Positions 36,713-44,639 of a stretch of DNA of 64,000 nt are shown here, one piece after another. The stretch spans positions 1,116,001 through 1,180,000 of the forward strand of contig NZ_CP082249.1 of assembly GCF_019879105.1 (NCBI RefSeq), in the 5' to 3' direction. Source of the DNA: Natrinema sp. SYSU A 869. Its GTDB lineage: Archaea; Halobacteriota; Halobacteria; Halobacteriales; Natrialbaceae. Below the pieces are notes generated by a model. It searched no databases. It was not told the origin of the DNA and saw nothing but the letters and a program-made list of their open reading frames with translations. The position numbers were made by a program, and so were the translations under genes. Positions within the stretch are counted from its first letter, which is position 1; every line of letters starts with the position of its first letter.

Positions 36713-37969
36713 TCAGGGCCAACTGCCGGCTTCCTCGAAGGCGTTGGCGACGCGCTGAATTGCGACGACATAAGCGGCTGTTCGTGGATTCTCGAGGTCG
36801 TGTTCCTCGTAGGTCTCGACCAGCGCATCGAACGCGTCGACGATGATCGTCTCGAGTTCCTTGTTGACGCGCTCCTCGGACCAGTAGAAGCGCTGACGGT
36901 TCTGGACCCACTCGAAGTAGGAGACGGTGACGCCGCCCGCGTTCGCGAGGATGTCCGGGATGACGAAGACGTCCTTCTCCTCGAGTACCTCGTCGGCTGC
37001 AGGGGTCAGCGGCCCGTTCGCGGCTTCCGAGATGACGTCGGCCGTAACGTCCTCGGCGAGGTCGGCGTCGATCGCGTTCTCGAGTGCCGCGGGAATCAGC
37101 AGGTCGACGTCGAGGGTGAGGACGTCGTCGTTGGTGATCTCCTCCTCGCTTTCCTCGTAGCCGACGACGCTGCCGGTTTCGTTCTTGTGGTCTTTCGCTG
37201 CGACCGGATCGAACCCGTCGGAGTTGTAGATGCCCCCTGAGGAGTCGCTGGCGGCGACGACGGTTGCGCCCATCTCGTCGATCAGTTTCGCGGCGATCCA
37301 GCCGGCGTTTCCGTAGCCCTGTACGGCGACGGTCGCGCCCTCGAGATCCTTGTCGAGGTAGTCGAAGGCCTCGCGGGCGGCGAGGACGGTCGAGCGGCCA
37401 GTCGCCTCGACGCGGCCCTCACTGCCGCCGGAGTCGAGTGCTTTGCCCGTGATGACGCCCGGCTCGGTCGTGTTCTCGAGGCTCTCGTAGGTGTCTTTGA
37501 TCCAATTCATCTCCCGCTGGCCCGTGTTCACGTCGGGCGCGGGAACGTCCCGGTCCTCGCCGATCAGGGGTCGCAGCTCTTTCGCGAACGAGCGAGTGAG
37601 TCGCTCGAGTTCCGCTTCGGAGTAGTCGTCCGGATCGAGCGCGATGCCGCCCTTGCCACCGCCGAGGGGGATGTCGACGATCGCGGTCTTGTAGGTCATC
37701 CAGCCGGACAGTGCCTTGACCTCGTCGCGGGAGACCTGCGGGTGGTAGCGAATGCCGCCCTTGTAGGGGCCGCGGTCGCCGTTGAACTGCGAGCGGAAGG
37801 CCGTAAAGCGCTCGAGGTCCCCGTCGTCGCGTTCGATCGTGAGATTGGTCTCGAGGACTCGCTCCGGGTGTTTGAGCCGCTCGATCACGTCGCCGTCAAC
37901 GTCGAGGTAGTTTGCAGCCTCATCGATCTGCGATTGGAGGCTTTCGAACGGGTTGGCTTCGTCGGACAT
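36713..37969 (-). CDS. gdh: Glutamate dehydrogenase (Glu/Leu/Phe/Val dehydrogenase family)
   Basis: 418 residues starting [20 protein letters not shown]; an ATG at 37993 would add eight basic residues of promoter-region sequence. The substrate-binding Lys region is [11 protein letters not shown] and [20 protein letters not shown]. The Rossmann motif [22 protein letters not shown] binds NAD(P), and [16 protein letters not shown] is typical of the family. It interconverts glutamate and 2-oxoglutarate plus ammonia. Coenzyme specificity is not assigned. Confidence 0.93.
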   Translation of the reverse strand: MSDEANPFESLQSQIDEAANYLDVDGDVIERLKHPERVLETNLTIERDDGDLERFTAFRSQFNGDRGPYKGGIRYHPQVSRDEVKALSGWMTYKTAIVDIPLGGGKGGIALDPDDYSEAELERLTRSFAKELRPLIGEDRDVPAPDVNTGQREMNWIKDTYESLENTTEPGVITGKALDSGGSEGRVEATGRSTVLAAREAFDYLDKDLEGATVAVQGYGNAGWIAAKLIDEMGATVVAASDSSGGIYNSDGFDPVAAKDHKNETGSVVGYEESEEEITNDDVLTLDVDLLIPAALENAIDADLAEDVTADVISEAANGPLTPAADEVLEEKDVFVIPDILANAGGVTVSYFEWVQNRQRFYWSEERVNKELETIIVDAFDALVETYEEHDLENPRTAAYVVAIQRVANAFEEAGSWP

Positions 37970-38008
37970 TGAGCGTAAGTTCCGAGGAAACAAAATAAAC
38001 GTGGCGAA

Positions 38009-38070
38009 TGCCCCTCATAGGGCATAAGTTACAATATAAGGTATTCGGATATATTTATATATTGTATAGT
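38009..38070 (-). promoter_or_regulatory. Glutamate dehydrogenase promoter with inverted repeat
   Basis: Upstream of the start lies an AT-rich stretch with several TATA-like sequences (38030-38070). Between it and the gene is ATGCCC-CTCATA-GGGCAT (38009-38026), a perfect six-base inverted repeat about 40 bases from the start codon. It could be an operator near the transcription start. Function is inferred from position. Confidence 0.4.
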
Positions 38071-38187
38071 TGTCACGTCTTCCGGTGGGTTGACGATCGC
38101 GGCTGCCGGCAGGTTAACGATCGCTACTGACACAGTCATCCACGCGACCGATCGACAAAACGGAACGTATCTGGTCGGTGTGCCGCG

Positions 38188-39048
38188 TTAGGACCACGCG
38201 TCAACGGCCACGGCACGTAAACGGATTCGCTCGGCACGAGCGACCAGGGGCGCGTCAATCATCTCGCCGTCAACCGCGAAGACGCCTCGGCCCTCGGCAT
38301 CGGCCTCGTCTCTGGCGTCGAGCACACGTCTAGCCCACTCAATCTGCTCGTCCGACGGGGAGAACGCCTCATTGATCGGGCCGACCTGCGCAGGGTGGAT
38401 CGCTAACTTCCCGTCATAGCCGAGTTGAATCGCGAACCCGACGTCTTCGCGAAGGGCGTCTTCGTCCTCGAAATCAGACACGATGGTATCGATCGCCGTG
38501 CAGTCGTTGGCCGCGGCCGCGAGCACGACGCGTTCCCGGGCATAGAGCACTTCAGTTCCCGCTGCCGTCCGCGTCGCACCGATGTCCGCCGAGAGATCTT
38601 CCGCGCCGAAGACCAGCGCATCGGTCGCGGACACGGCCGCGATTTCGGCTGCCGCGAGGATTCCGGCGGCGCTCTCGAGCAGCGCAAAGACGGGCACCAC
38701 CGTCTCATACGTTTCGAGTTCGTCGACGAGCGCGTGAATATCGTCGGCCGAGCTGACCTTCGGAAGCATGACACTATCAAGCCGGAGTTCCGTACCGTCT
38801 CTCAGCAGGGCCTCGAGGTCGTCCCCGAGCGTCGATTCCGACGCATTGACCCGAACGCAGACCTCGCAGTCGGGACCGAAATCGGGGTCGGACAGCACGT
38901 CGCGAACGGCGTCGCGGGCTTCGGTTTTGCGCTGGGGAGCGACGGCGTCCTCGAGGTCGAAGACGATTACGTCCGCTCCCGAACCGGGCGCTTTCCGGCA
39001 CATCTCGGGGCGGTCACCGGGAGTGAACAGCACGCTTCTACGGACCAT
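38188..39048 (-). CDS. CoA ester lyase of the CitE/HpcH-HpaI family
   Basis: 286 residues. Signature segments are RRSVLFTPGDRPEMCRKAPG, VIVFDLEDAVAPQRKTEARD (metal/substrate Glu and Asp), VFGAEDLSADIGATRT and GYDGKLAIHPAQVGPINEAFSPS. The family cleaves or hydrolyses malyl-CoA, citramalyl-CoA or similar esters. Without neighbours from a known pathway the exact substrate cannot be assigned. It is bounded on its upstream side by the replication origin. Confidence 0.88.
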   Translation of the reverse strand: MVRRSVLFTPGDRPEMCRKAPGSGADVIVFDLEDAVAPQRKTEARDAVRDVLSDPDFGPDCEVCVRVNASESTLGDDLEALLRDGTELRLDSVMLPKVSSADDIHALVDELETYETVVPVFALLESAAGILAAAEIAAVSATDALVFGAEDLSADIGATRTAAGTEVLYARERVVLAAAANDCTAIDTIVSDFEDEDALREDVGFAIQLGYDGKLAIHPAQVGPINEAFSPSDEQIEWARRVLDARDEADAEGRGVFAVDGEMIDAPLVARAERIRLRAVAVDAWS

Positions 39049-39215
39049 GCTGTTCTCTCGAACAGCCAGGGGGAAAGTCGTCAGTGTGGCGGCGAGTCGT
39101 CACCGGGCGGCGAGCCGTCACCGGTCGCTCGGACGGTATGTCTCCGCTCGGCGGTACTACAACATCGGCGGATCAACCGGATCGTCCTCGAGAGGTGCGG
39201 TGGCTTGACAACAGA

Positions 39216-39523
39216 CACCCCTTGTTCAGAGTGAAAATCCGGCCGATACATCGGGGTGTTCGGATCCGTCTCGGTGATCGGGCGGCCAGGGTCCGTGAGG
39301 TCGTCCCACCCCTCATTCAGAGTGAAAGTGGTCCGAGATGTCGAAACTATAGTCACTACTGAAAGTCAATGCGCGCCTGATCGAACGATGGCTGTACGAT
39401 CGGTGTGTCAATCGTTCCAGTTATTACTATCTGTTTCAGTCTGAACGAGGGGCGGCCCGACGAAATTCGGTTTCACGAAGTGGGAAGAGGGGGACCCACA
39501 CCCCCTGTTCAGAGTGAAAATCG
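39216..39523 (-). repeat. Left cluster of origin recognition boxes
   Basis: Three minus-strand boxes (core, as read on plus, TTCAGAGTGAAA preceded by a C-run) lie at 39216-39240, 39304-39330 and 39495-39523. One plus-strand box with core TTTCAGTCTGAAC and G-run is at 39433-39458. The core matches among boxes at nearly all positions; flanks vary. Confidence 0.85.
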
Positions 39524-39744
39524 ATTGAACGGAGCTGGGGTCGGTGGACTCGGACAAGAACGATTTCGAATCGATTCGTCCGGAAGGTGTTGGCGTATAC
39601 CGTTCGTTGCGGGCCGATACACCGGTCTCTCGCCAACATATCTGTCGATTGGTCTCCGATAAATCAGTGCTGTCAATCTCTGGAAGTCGATACCTAGTCC
39701 TGTCTCCAAGATGAGTTTCCGCGATCGATGCTGAATCGATGGTA

Positions 39745-39790
39745 TGTTCCTGCAATTTAAGCTCCTATCAAAACATATAAACCTAACAGG
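39745..39790. other. Probable duplex unwinding element
   Basis: This AT-rich stretch (containing CAATTTAAG and AAAACATATAAACC) is the only low-GC segment between the inward-facing left and right origin boxes. In haloarchaeal origins the unwinding element has exactly this placement. The boundary is approximate. Confidence 0.6.
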
Positions 39791-39843
39791 GAATCGGTAG
39801 CGTTCGATCGACAGTTCAGCAAACGAATTCGTGTCTGTCGGGA

Positions 39844-39949
39844 CCAGGATTCGCAGGGGTCGGGGCCGGAACTCGCGGGGGTCAGGACCGGTGTGTCGAT
39901 TGGGATCCGAACTCGCGAGGGTCGGAACCGGAACTCATGGGGTTTCGTC
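39844..39949 (+). repeat. Degenerate 22-base tandem repeats in the origin
   Basis: Four to five units resembling CCGGAACTCGCGGGGGTC(A/G)G follow one another (39844, 39866, a diverged unit near 39888, 39907, 39928). They lie between the unwinding element and the right origin box. They do not match the origin box core, and I do not know a binding protein. Confidence 0.65.
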
Positions 39950-40022
39950 GATCCCGCTTGCAGAATCGTCCCAAGGATCCTTCATGACCCGTTTCAGTCT
40001 GAACGGGGGGAGGACGTTCCGG

Positions 40023-40157
40023 TGAGCGAAGGTTCAGTTTGCACCTAGCAGGCAATGAGCGGAAATAGAGTCTGCATGTCCGGCAGCAATGAGCGGAAAT
40101 GTAGTCTCCATCTCTGACAGTGATGAGCGGAAGTTCAGTCTGCATCCGGCAGAGAGT
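40023..40157 (+). repeat. 34-base tandem repeats (four units) between origin box and orc1 gene
   Basis: Units start at 40023, 40056, 40090 and 40124, each beginning TGAGCGGAA and continuing to AGTCTGCAT and a GGCAG-like end. Length is 33-34 bases, with no unique spacers. AGTCTG within each unit partly recalls the origin box core, so weak initiator binding is possible. They look like iterons. Confidence 0.75.
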
Positions 40158-40210
40158 CCAACTACTGCGTATCTCGATGAAACGGCCCATATGAGACCTC
40201 TATTCTGACC

Positions 40211-40243
40211 TTATCAGTCTGAACTACCTTCCATAGTTTTATA
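40211..40243 (+). promoter_or_regulatory. orc1/cdc6 promoter overlapped by a degenerate origin box
   Basis: TATCAGTCTGAAC (40213-40225) matches the origin box core but lacks the G-run. Immediately downstream is the TATA element TTTTATAA (about 40235-40242), 26-33 bases before the ATG at 40268, implying a leaderless transcript. A box this close to the TATA element would allow the initiator to repress its own gene. Confidence 0.6.
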
Positions 40244-40267
40244 ATGGACGTCTTCCAGAACAGAACT

Positions 40268-41554
40268 ATGGCTGAGCAGACGGGTGGGGACCCGCTCTTC
40301 GAATCTCACGATCCCATCTTCAATCGGAAGGAACTCCTCCATGTCGGTCACGTTCCCGATGAGGACCGCATCGTCGGGCGTGACGACGAGATCCAATCCG
40401 TCGCCGCCGAAGTCGGTGCGATCACGCGAGGCGACCCCCCGAACAATGTGATGATCTACGGCAAAACCGGGACCGGAAAGAGTCTGATCTCTCGACACGT
40501 CGCGACGCGGGCCCAGGACGCCGCACGAGACAACGATATCGACTGTGGCGTTCTCTACGTCGACTGCTCCGAGGCAAACACGGAAACCCGCACGACGCGA
40601 CAGTTAGCACTCAGTTTGAAAAAACAAACCGACTATCAGCAGAATATCCCGCTTCGGGGGGTCGGGACGATGGAATACTACCAGCACATCTGGGGGATTC
40701 TAGAGGACTGCTTCGATGCGGTCATCGTCATCTTGGACGAGATCGACAAACTGGACAACAGCAATATCTTGATGCAACTCTCGCGCGCTCGCGAGGCACG
40801 GAAGACGGACGCCTACATCGGTGTCATCGGGATTAGCAACAAGGTCCAGTATCGAGAGACGCTCGACGAACGTATCGACAGCAGCTTCGGCCATCGAGAG
40901 CTATTCTTCCATCCCTACGACGCCTCGCAACTTCGCGAGATCATGCGCAATCGTGAGGACGCCTTTCAGCCCGACGTCCTCGAGGGTGGAACGATCGAAC
41001 TCTGTGCTGCTCTCGCGGCCAAGAAACACGGCGACGCGCGGAAAGCGATCGAGATCCTCAAGGAAGCCGGCGAACTCGCCCGGCGTACCGGCAGCGAGAC
41101 GGTCTCGGAGGATCACATCCAGCAGGCACAGGAAGTCGCCGAAATCAATCGTATCGAAGAACTCACCAGCGGTGCGACCGTCCACGCGAAACTCGCACTG
41201 TATGCGCTCGCGAGTTGCATCATCACGGGTGATCGGGAAACGTACAAGACTCGGGAGGTCTACGAGCGCTACGTCGGTATCTGTGAACTGGTCGCCACCG
41301 ATCCGATTACTGAAAACGGACTGTATCGACAGTTAAAGGAGCAGGCGTTTCTGGGCGTTATCGAGTCCGAAAAGACCGGCGGCGGTCGCTCACAGGGGAG
41401 TTACCTCCTGCATCGTCTCGTCACTGATCCGAAACACATCGTCAAGGCGGTCCGTCGGGACTCCTCGCTTGATGACCTTCCGACGTATGATCGGCTCTGC
41501 GAGACCAGTCCATCGACGGGGAGCCATGACGTCGATCTCACCTCTTTTTCGTGA
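40268..41554 (+). CDS. cdc6: Orc1/Cdc6 replication initiator
   Basis: 428 residues. AAA+ motifs are Walker A (MIYGKTGTGKSLIS), Walker B (VIVILDEIDKLDN), sensor 1 (IGVIGISNKVQYRETLDERIDSSFG) and sensor 2 (KKHGDARKAIEILKEAGELA). A C-terminal winged-helix DNA-binding domain follows (LYALASCIITGDRETYKTREVYERY..., ITENGLYRQLKEQAFLGVIES). It binds the origin boxes and recruits MCM. The ATG at 40268 (MAEQTGGDPLFE) is used, because a start at 40244 would overlap the TATA-to-start spacing. Confidence 0.95.
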   Translation: MAEQTGGDPLFESHDPIFNRKELLHVGHVPDEDRIVGRDDEIQSVAAEVGAITRGDPPNNVMIYGKTGTGKSLISRHVATRAQDAARDNDIDCGVLYVDCSEANTETRTTRQLALSLKKQTDYQQNIPLRGVGTMEYYQHIWGILEDCFDAVIVILDEIDKLDNSNILMQLSRAREARKTDAYIGVIGISNKVQYRETLDERIDSSFGHRELFFHPYDASQLREIMRNREDAFQPDVLEGGTIELCAALAAKKHGDARKAIEILKEAGELARRTGSETVSEDHIQQAQEVAEINRIEELTSGATVHAKLALYALASCIITGDRETYKTREVYERYVGICELVATDPITENGLYRQLKEQAFLGVIESEKTGGGRSQGSYLLHRLVTDPKHIVKAVRRDSSLDDLPTYDRLCETSPSTGSHDVDLTSFS

Positions 41555-41680
41555 GACAGTCGTGTCTCGATTTCGGAATCGGCGAGTGTCACGAAACAGC
41601 CGTCTCCTAACCACGGAATCGGCGAGGTCCGGTCCCAAATAGCGAAATCAGCGAGAGACCCCTCCACCTCGTAACTGCGC

Positions 41681-41709
41681 TTTCACTCTGAATCAGGGGT
41701 GGGGGTCCC
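41681..41709 (+). repeat. Origin recognition box downstream of cdc6
   Basis: TTTCACTCTGAATCAGGGG followed by TGGGGGTCCC matches the origin boxes, with the G-run on its right. It lies 127 bases past the initiator gene, so initiator-binding sites occur on both sides of cdc6. The 263-base spacer 41555-41817 otherwise contains nothing recognisable. Confidence 0.75.
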
Positions 41710-41817
41710 GTGAAACAACGAGTCCCTGAGTAACAAGCCCCTGAATAACGAGTCCCCGAACGAGAGGCGCGGTCTTGACTCGGGCACGTCGGCTGGTAGG
41801 AGACCGCAGTTCCCCGG

Positions 41818-42030
41818 TTACGCGACTTCGGCGAGTTCGGATCGACGCCGAGTTCGGCGGTCGACAACCGATCCGCAGTCGGTACAGACGAGCAATCGCT
41901 CGTCGCCGACCGTCGTGGTCTCCCAGTCACCGGTGATCGGACTCTCGTGACCACACTCTGGACAGAAGAGGACAGTCTTTCGCTGCGCTGGCGGCGGGTG
42001 CGAATCGTCGTGATACGTGTATGTCGACAT
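41818..42030 (-). CDS. Small zinc-ribbon protein (DUF8106-like)
   Basis: 70 residues: MSTYTYHDDSHPPPAQRKTV, then two Cys knuckles, LFCPECGHESPITGDW and LVCTDCGSVVDRRTRR, separated by about 20 residues (C-x2-C...C-x2-C). It should bind one zinc. Small proteins of this kind are common in haloarchaea and may be DNA- or RNA-binding; no function is established. It lies between the origin and the aldehyde dehydrogenase gene. Confidence 0.82.
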   Translation of the reverse strand: MSTYTYHDDSHPPPAQRKTVLFCPECGHESPITGDWETTTVGDERLLVCTDCGSVVDRRTRRRSELAEVA

Positions 42031-42149
42031 GGTCGTTCCTAGGAATTCGACGGGTATAGGGGTTGTGTGGGACGAACTATCGTGACGAACCGGCCCTCCT
42101 TTAGTTGGCAGCCCTGCGTACTAAGCGGTTCGTCGTAGTCAGTTCTCAC

Positions 42150-43550
42150 ATGTCTATCGAAAGTACGAATCCGGCGACGGGAGATGTCGTCGATAGCTTC
42201 GAGGAAACGTCCGACGAAGAGCGAGACGAGCGCCTTGAGCGAGCGACCGAGACCTTCGAGGAGTGGAGCGAGACGCCGATCGAAACGCGCCAGCGGCTCT
42301 TAGCGAAGGCGGCCGACGTGCTTCGGGAGAACGAGGACGAGTACGCCGAACTGATGACCGAGGAGATGGGAAAGCCGATCGGCCAGGCTCACGATGAAGT
42401 CGAGAAGTGCGCGTGGGTCTGTGACTACTACGCCGAAACCGCCGCCGAACACCTCCAAGACGAGGTCGTCGCGAGCGACGAGAGCGCTCGCACGGTCGTC
42501 GCCTACCAGCCGCTCGGCCCGGTGTTGGCGATCATGCCCTGGAACTTCCCGTTTTGGCAAGTGTTCCGCTTCGCCGCGCCCAATCTCGCGGCGGGTAACG
42601 TCGGACTGTTGAAACACGCCTCGAATGTCCCGGGCTGTGCGCGGGCCATCGAGGATGTCTTCGAGCAGGCGGGGTTCCCGGAGGGCGCGTTCACCTCCCT
42701 CCTGATCAGTTCCAGCGAGATCGACGAGGTGATCGAGGACGATCGCATTCGGGCAGTCACCATCACCGGTAGCGACGGCGCGGGCCGATCCGTCGCCGAG
42801 ACCGCGGGCAGCCACCTCAAGAAGAACGTCCTCGAGTTAGGCGGGAGCGACCCCTTCGTCGTGCTCGAGGACGCACCGATGGACGAGACGGTCGAGACGG
42901 CAGTGCAGGCCAGACTCATCAACAACGGTCAGTCCTGTATCGCGGCCAAGCGGTTCGTCGTAGTCGAGGATGTCTATGACGAGTTCGTCGATCGGTTCAC
43001 CGACGAGATGGCGGACCAGACCGTCGGCGATCCGATGGACGAAGATACTGACCTCGGACCACAAGCCCGCGAGGACCTCATGGCGGAACTCCACGATCAG
43101 GTCGAGGAAACGGTCGATCAGGGCGGCGAGATCGAACTGGGCGGCGAGCCAATAGACCGCAACGGTGCGTTCTATCCACCGACGGTACTGACGGACGTTC
43201 CCGAAAACGCCCCCGCGGACCAGGAAGAGCTATTCGGTCCCGTTGCGACGGTCTTCCGGGTCCCCGATGAGGAAGCCGCGATCGAGAAAGCCAACGACAC
43301 CCGCTTCGGGCTCGGCGCGAGCGTCTGGACGGAAGACCTCGAGCGCGGGGAACGAGTCGCTCGCCAGTTCGAGTCCGGACTGGCGTTCGTCAACGAACTC
43401 GTCAAGTCCGATCCCCGACTCCCCTTCGGCGGCGTGAAGGACTCGGGCTACGGACGCGAACTCGCACGTCACGGGATTCGGGAATTCGTCAACACGAAGA
43501 CCATCTGGGTCCAGCAGGACGCCGGTGAGGAGACCGACATGGTCGAATAA
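42150..43550 (+). CDS. NAD(P)-dependent succinate-semialdehyde dehydrogenase-like ALDH
   Basis: 466 residues starting MSIESTNPATGDVVDSFEET. Motifs include PLGPVLAIMPWNFPFWQVFR, ITGSDGAGRSVAETAG, Glu in VLELGGSDPFVV, and catalytic Cys in INNGQSCIAAKRF. Its compact length and the QSCIAAKRF context are those of the GabD/SSADH branch. An upstream ATG at 42105 would add 15 hydrophobic/basic residues and is rejected. Neighbouring genes do not indicate the substrate. Confidence 0.9.
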   Translation: MSIESTNPATGDVVDSFEETSDEERDERLERATETFEEWSETPIETRQRLLAKAADVLRENEDEYAELMTEEMGKPIGQAHDEVEKCAWVCDYYAETAAEHLQDEVVASDESARTVVAYQPLGPVLAIMPWNFPFWQVFRFAAPNLAAGNVGLLKHASNVPGCARAIEDVFEQAGFPEGAFTSLLISSSEIDEVIEDDRIRAVTITGSDGAGRSVAETAGSHLKKNVLELGGSDPFVVLEDAPMDETVETAVQARLINNGQSCIAAKRFVVVEDVYDEFVDRFTDEMADQTVGDPMDEDTDLGPQAREDLMAELHDQVEETVDQGGEIELGGEPIDRNGAFYPPTVLTDVPENAPADQEELFGPVATVFRVPDEEAAIEKANDTRFGLGASVWTEDLERGERVARQFESGLAFVNELVKSDPRLPFGGVKDSGYGRELARHGIREFVNTKTIWVQQDAGEETDMVE

Positions 43551-43611
43551 TCGGGCCCTCGGACCGAGTGAAGTTCGCATTTCAATCCGTCAGAGTCCGG
43601 CCGAGCGGTAG

Positions 43612-44328
43612 CTATTTGATTTCGACCGACCACTCCCCGTCGGATTTAATTTCTATGTAGCCGACGTCCTCGTACGTGAACTCGGGCGGATTGTCGATGC
43701 TGCCCTCGTGGAACACGAACTGGCGAGACGCTCCCGTAGACGAGAGGATGTTGACGCTGATGCTCTCCCCGTCGTATTCACCGGACGACTGATAGGAACC
43801 GTCGAATTCGAACGGGCCGTGAACTTCGTTTCCGGTGCCGCTGATGGAGAGCGGAGGGCTTTCGCCGCTCGTATCACGCGGCTGCCGGACGGTCACCGCC
43901 CAGTCGCCGCTGGCGACGACGCTGAGCTGGTACGTCCCTTCGTCCACGCTTTGGGCCGTCTGTCCCTCGGACGCACCCGACGAGTAGGCGAACAGCGCAC
44001 CGGCCTCGTCGCCGTCGTCGTCCGGGATGAGGCGGACTTCGAAGTCGCCCTCGCCCTCGTGCGTGGCGTCGACGACGGTGAGGCCGCCCTCAATGGAGAC
44101 GTCCCCGATGGCCGCGTCTCCGGTCCCGGAGAATTCCTGATCGTCAGGTCCGTCCGCGGGTTCCTCTTCCTCTGGCGAATCACCTCCGTCAGTGTCGTTA
44201 TCGTTACCGTCGTTATCGGCAGCACCATCGTTCCCGTCACTGCCCTCGGCCGCCTCGTCCGAGCAGCCGGCGAGTGGGAGTGTGAGACCGCTCAGTGCGA
44301 CCAATCGAACGACTCGTCTCCGTTTCAT
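43612..44328 (-). CDS. Lipoprotein with two similar beta domains
   Basis: 238 residues from MKRRRVVRLVALSGLTLPLA followed by a lipobox GC, so probably lipid-anchored. After an Asp/Asn-rich linker come two tandem domains. Each begins SGTG (SGTGDAAIGDVSIEGG and SGTGNEVHGPFEFDGS) and ends with a W-x-V-x-(V/I) strand (SGDWAVTVRQP and DGEWSVEIK). The internal duplication is clear by eye. No known function. An ATG at 44403 lies 25 codons upstream, before a lipobox-signal that would then be internal. Confidence 0.8.
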   Translation of the reverse strand: MKRRRVVRLVALSGLTLPLAGCSDEAAEGSDGNDGAADNDGNDNDTDGGDSPEEEEPADGPDDQEFSGTGDAAIGDVSIEGGLTVVDATHEGEGDFEVRLIPDDDGDEAGALFAYSSGASEGQTAQSVDEGTYQLSVVASGDWAVTVRQPRDTSGESPPLSISGTGNEVHGPFEFDGSYQSSGEYDGESISVNILSSTGASRQFVFHEGSIDNPPEFTYEDVGYIEIKSDGEWSVEIK

Positions 44329-44639
44329 TGAGGGAGGTCGTACGACGAACCACGGTTTAGGAAGTGGGCGGGTTTGCAGAAATTGAAGGCGACACCGTCG
44401 CACCGACGAGTCGGCTACGGCTAATCGGGGTTACACCGGTAGCGAGTCGAGAGTCCATCCGTTTACGGGTAGGACGAAGCCGACAGCGCCATCGAGGGAA
44501 CTATCACAACATTTCGTCGATCGCGTCTTTCGCCACGGTTGCCGGCTAATACGCACGTGCCGAATCCGTCGCGGCACCGCGATCCGGGTTTCACGTCCGG
44601 CTCGATATCTCGATGCCGAGGGCCTATCGCCGACTACCG
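44329..44639. other. 311-base intergenic region
   Basis: Between the lipoprotein gene and the 3' end of the erythromycin-esterase-like gene. No credible open frame, repeat, tRNA or structured element was seen on either strand. Confidence 0.5.

Larger units (their letters stand above)
39205..40267. other. Replication origin (oriC) adjacent to orc1/cdc6
   Basis: A gene-free stretch of more than 1.2 kb (from 39049) precedes the initiator gene. It holds boxes of consensus TTTCA(C/G)TCTGAA(C/T) followed by a G-run, as in haloarchaeal origin recognition boxes: 39216-39240, 39304-39330 and 39495-39523 (minus), 39433-39458 and 39991-40015 (plus), and a weak one at 40211-40225. The minus-strand boxes and the one at 39991 have G-runs pointing away from a central AT-rich stretch (about 39745-39790). 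That stretch is the likely unwinding element. This is the canonical inverted arrangement. Confidence 0.88.

Noticed and set aside
40023-40157. Possible CRISPR-like array
   Set aside because: The 34-base units follow one another directly without unique spacers, and no cas genes are present. They are origin repeats.
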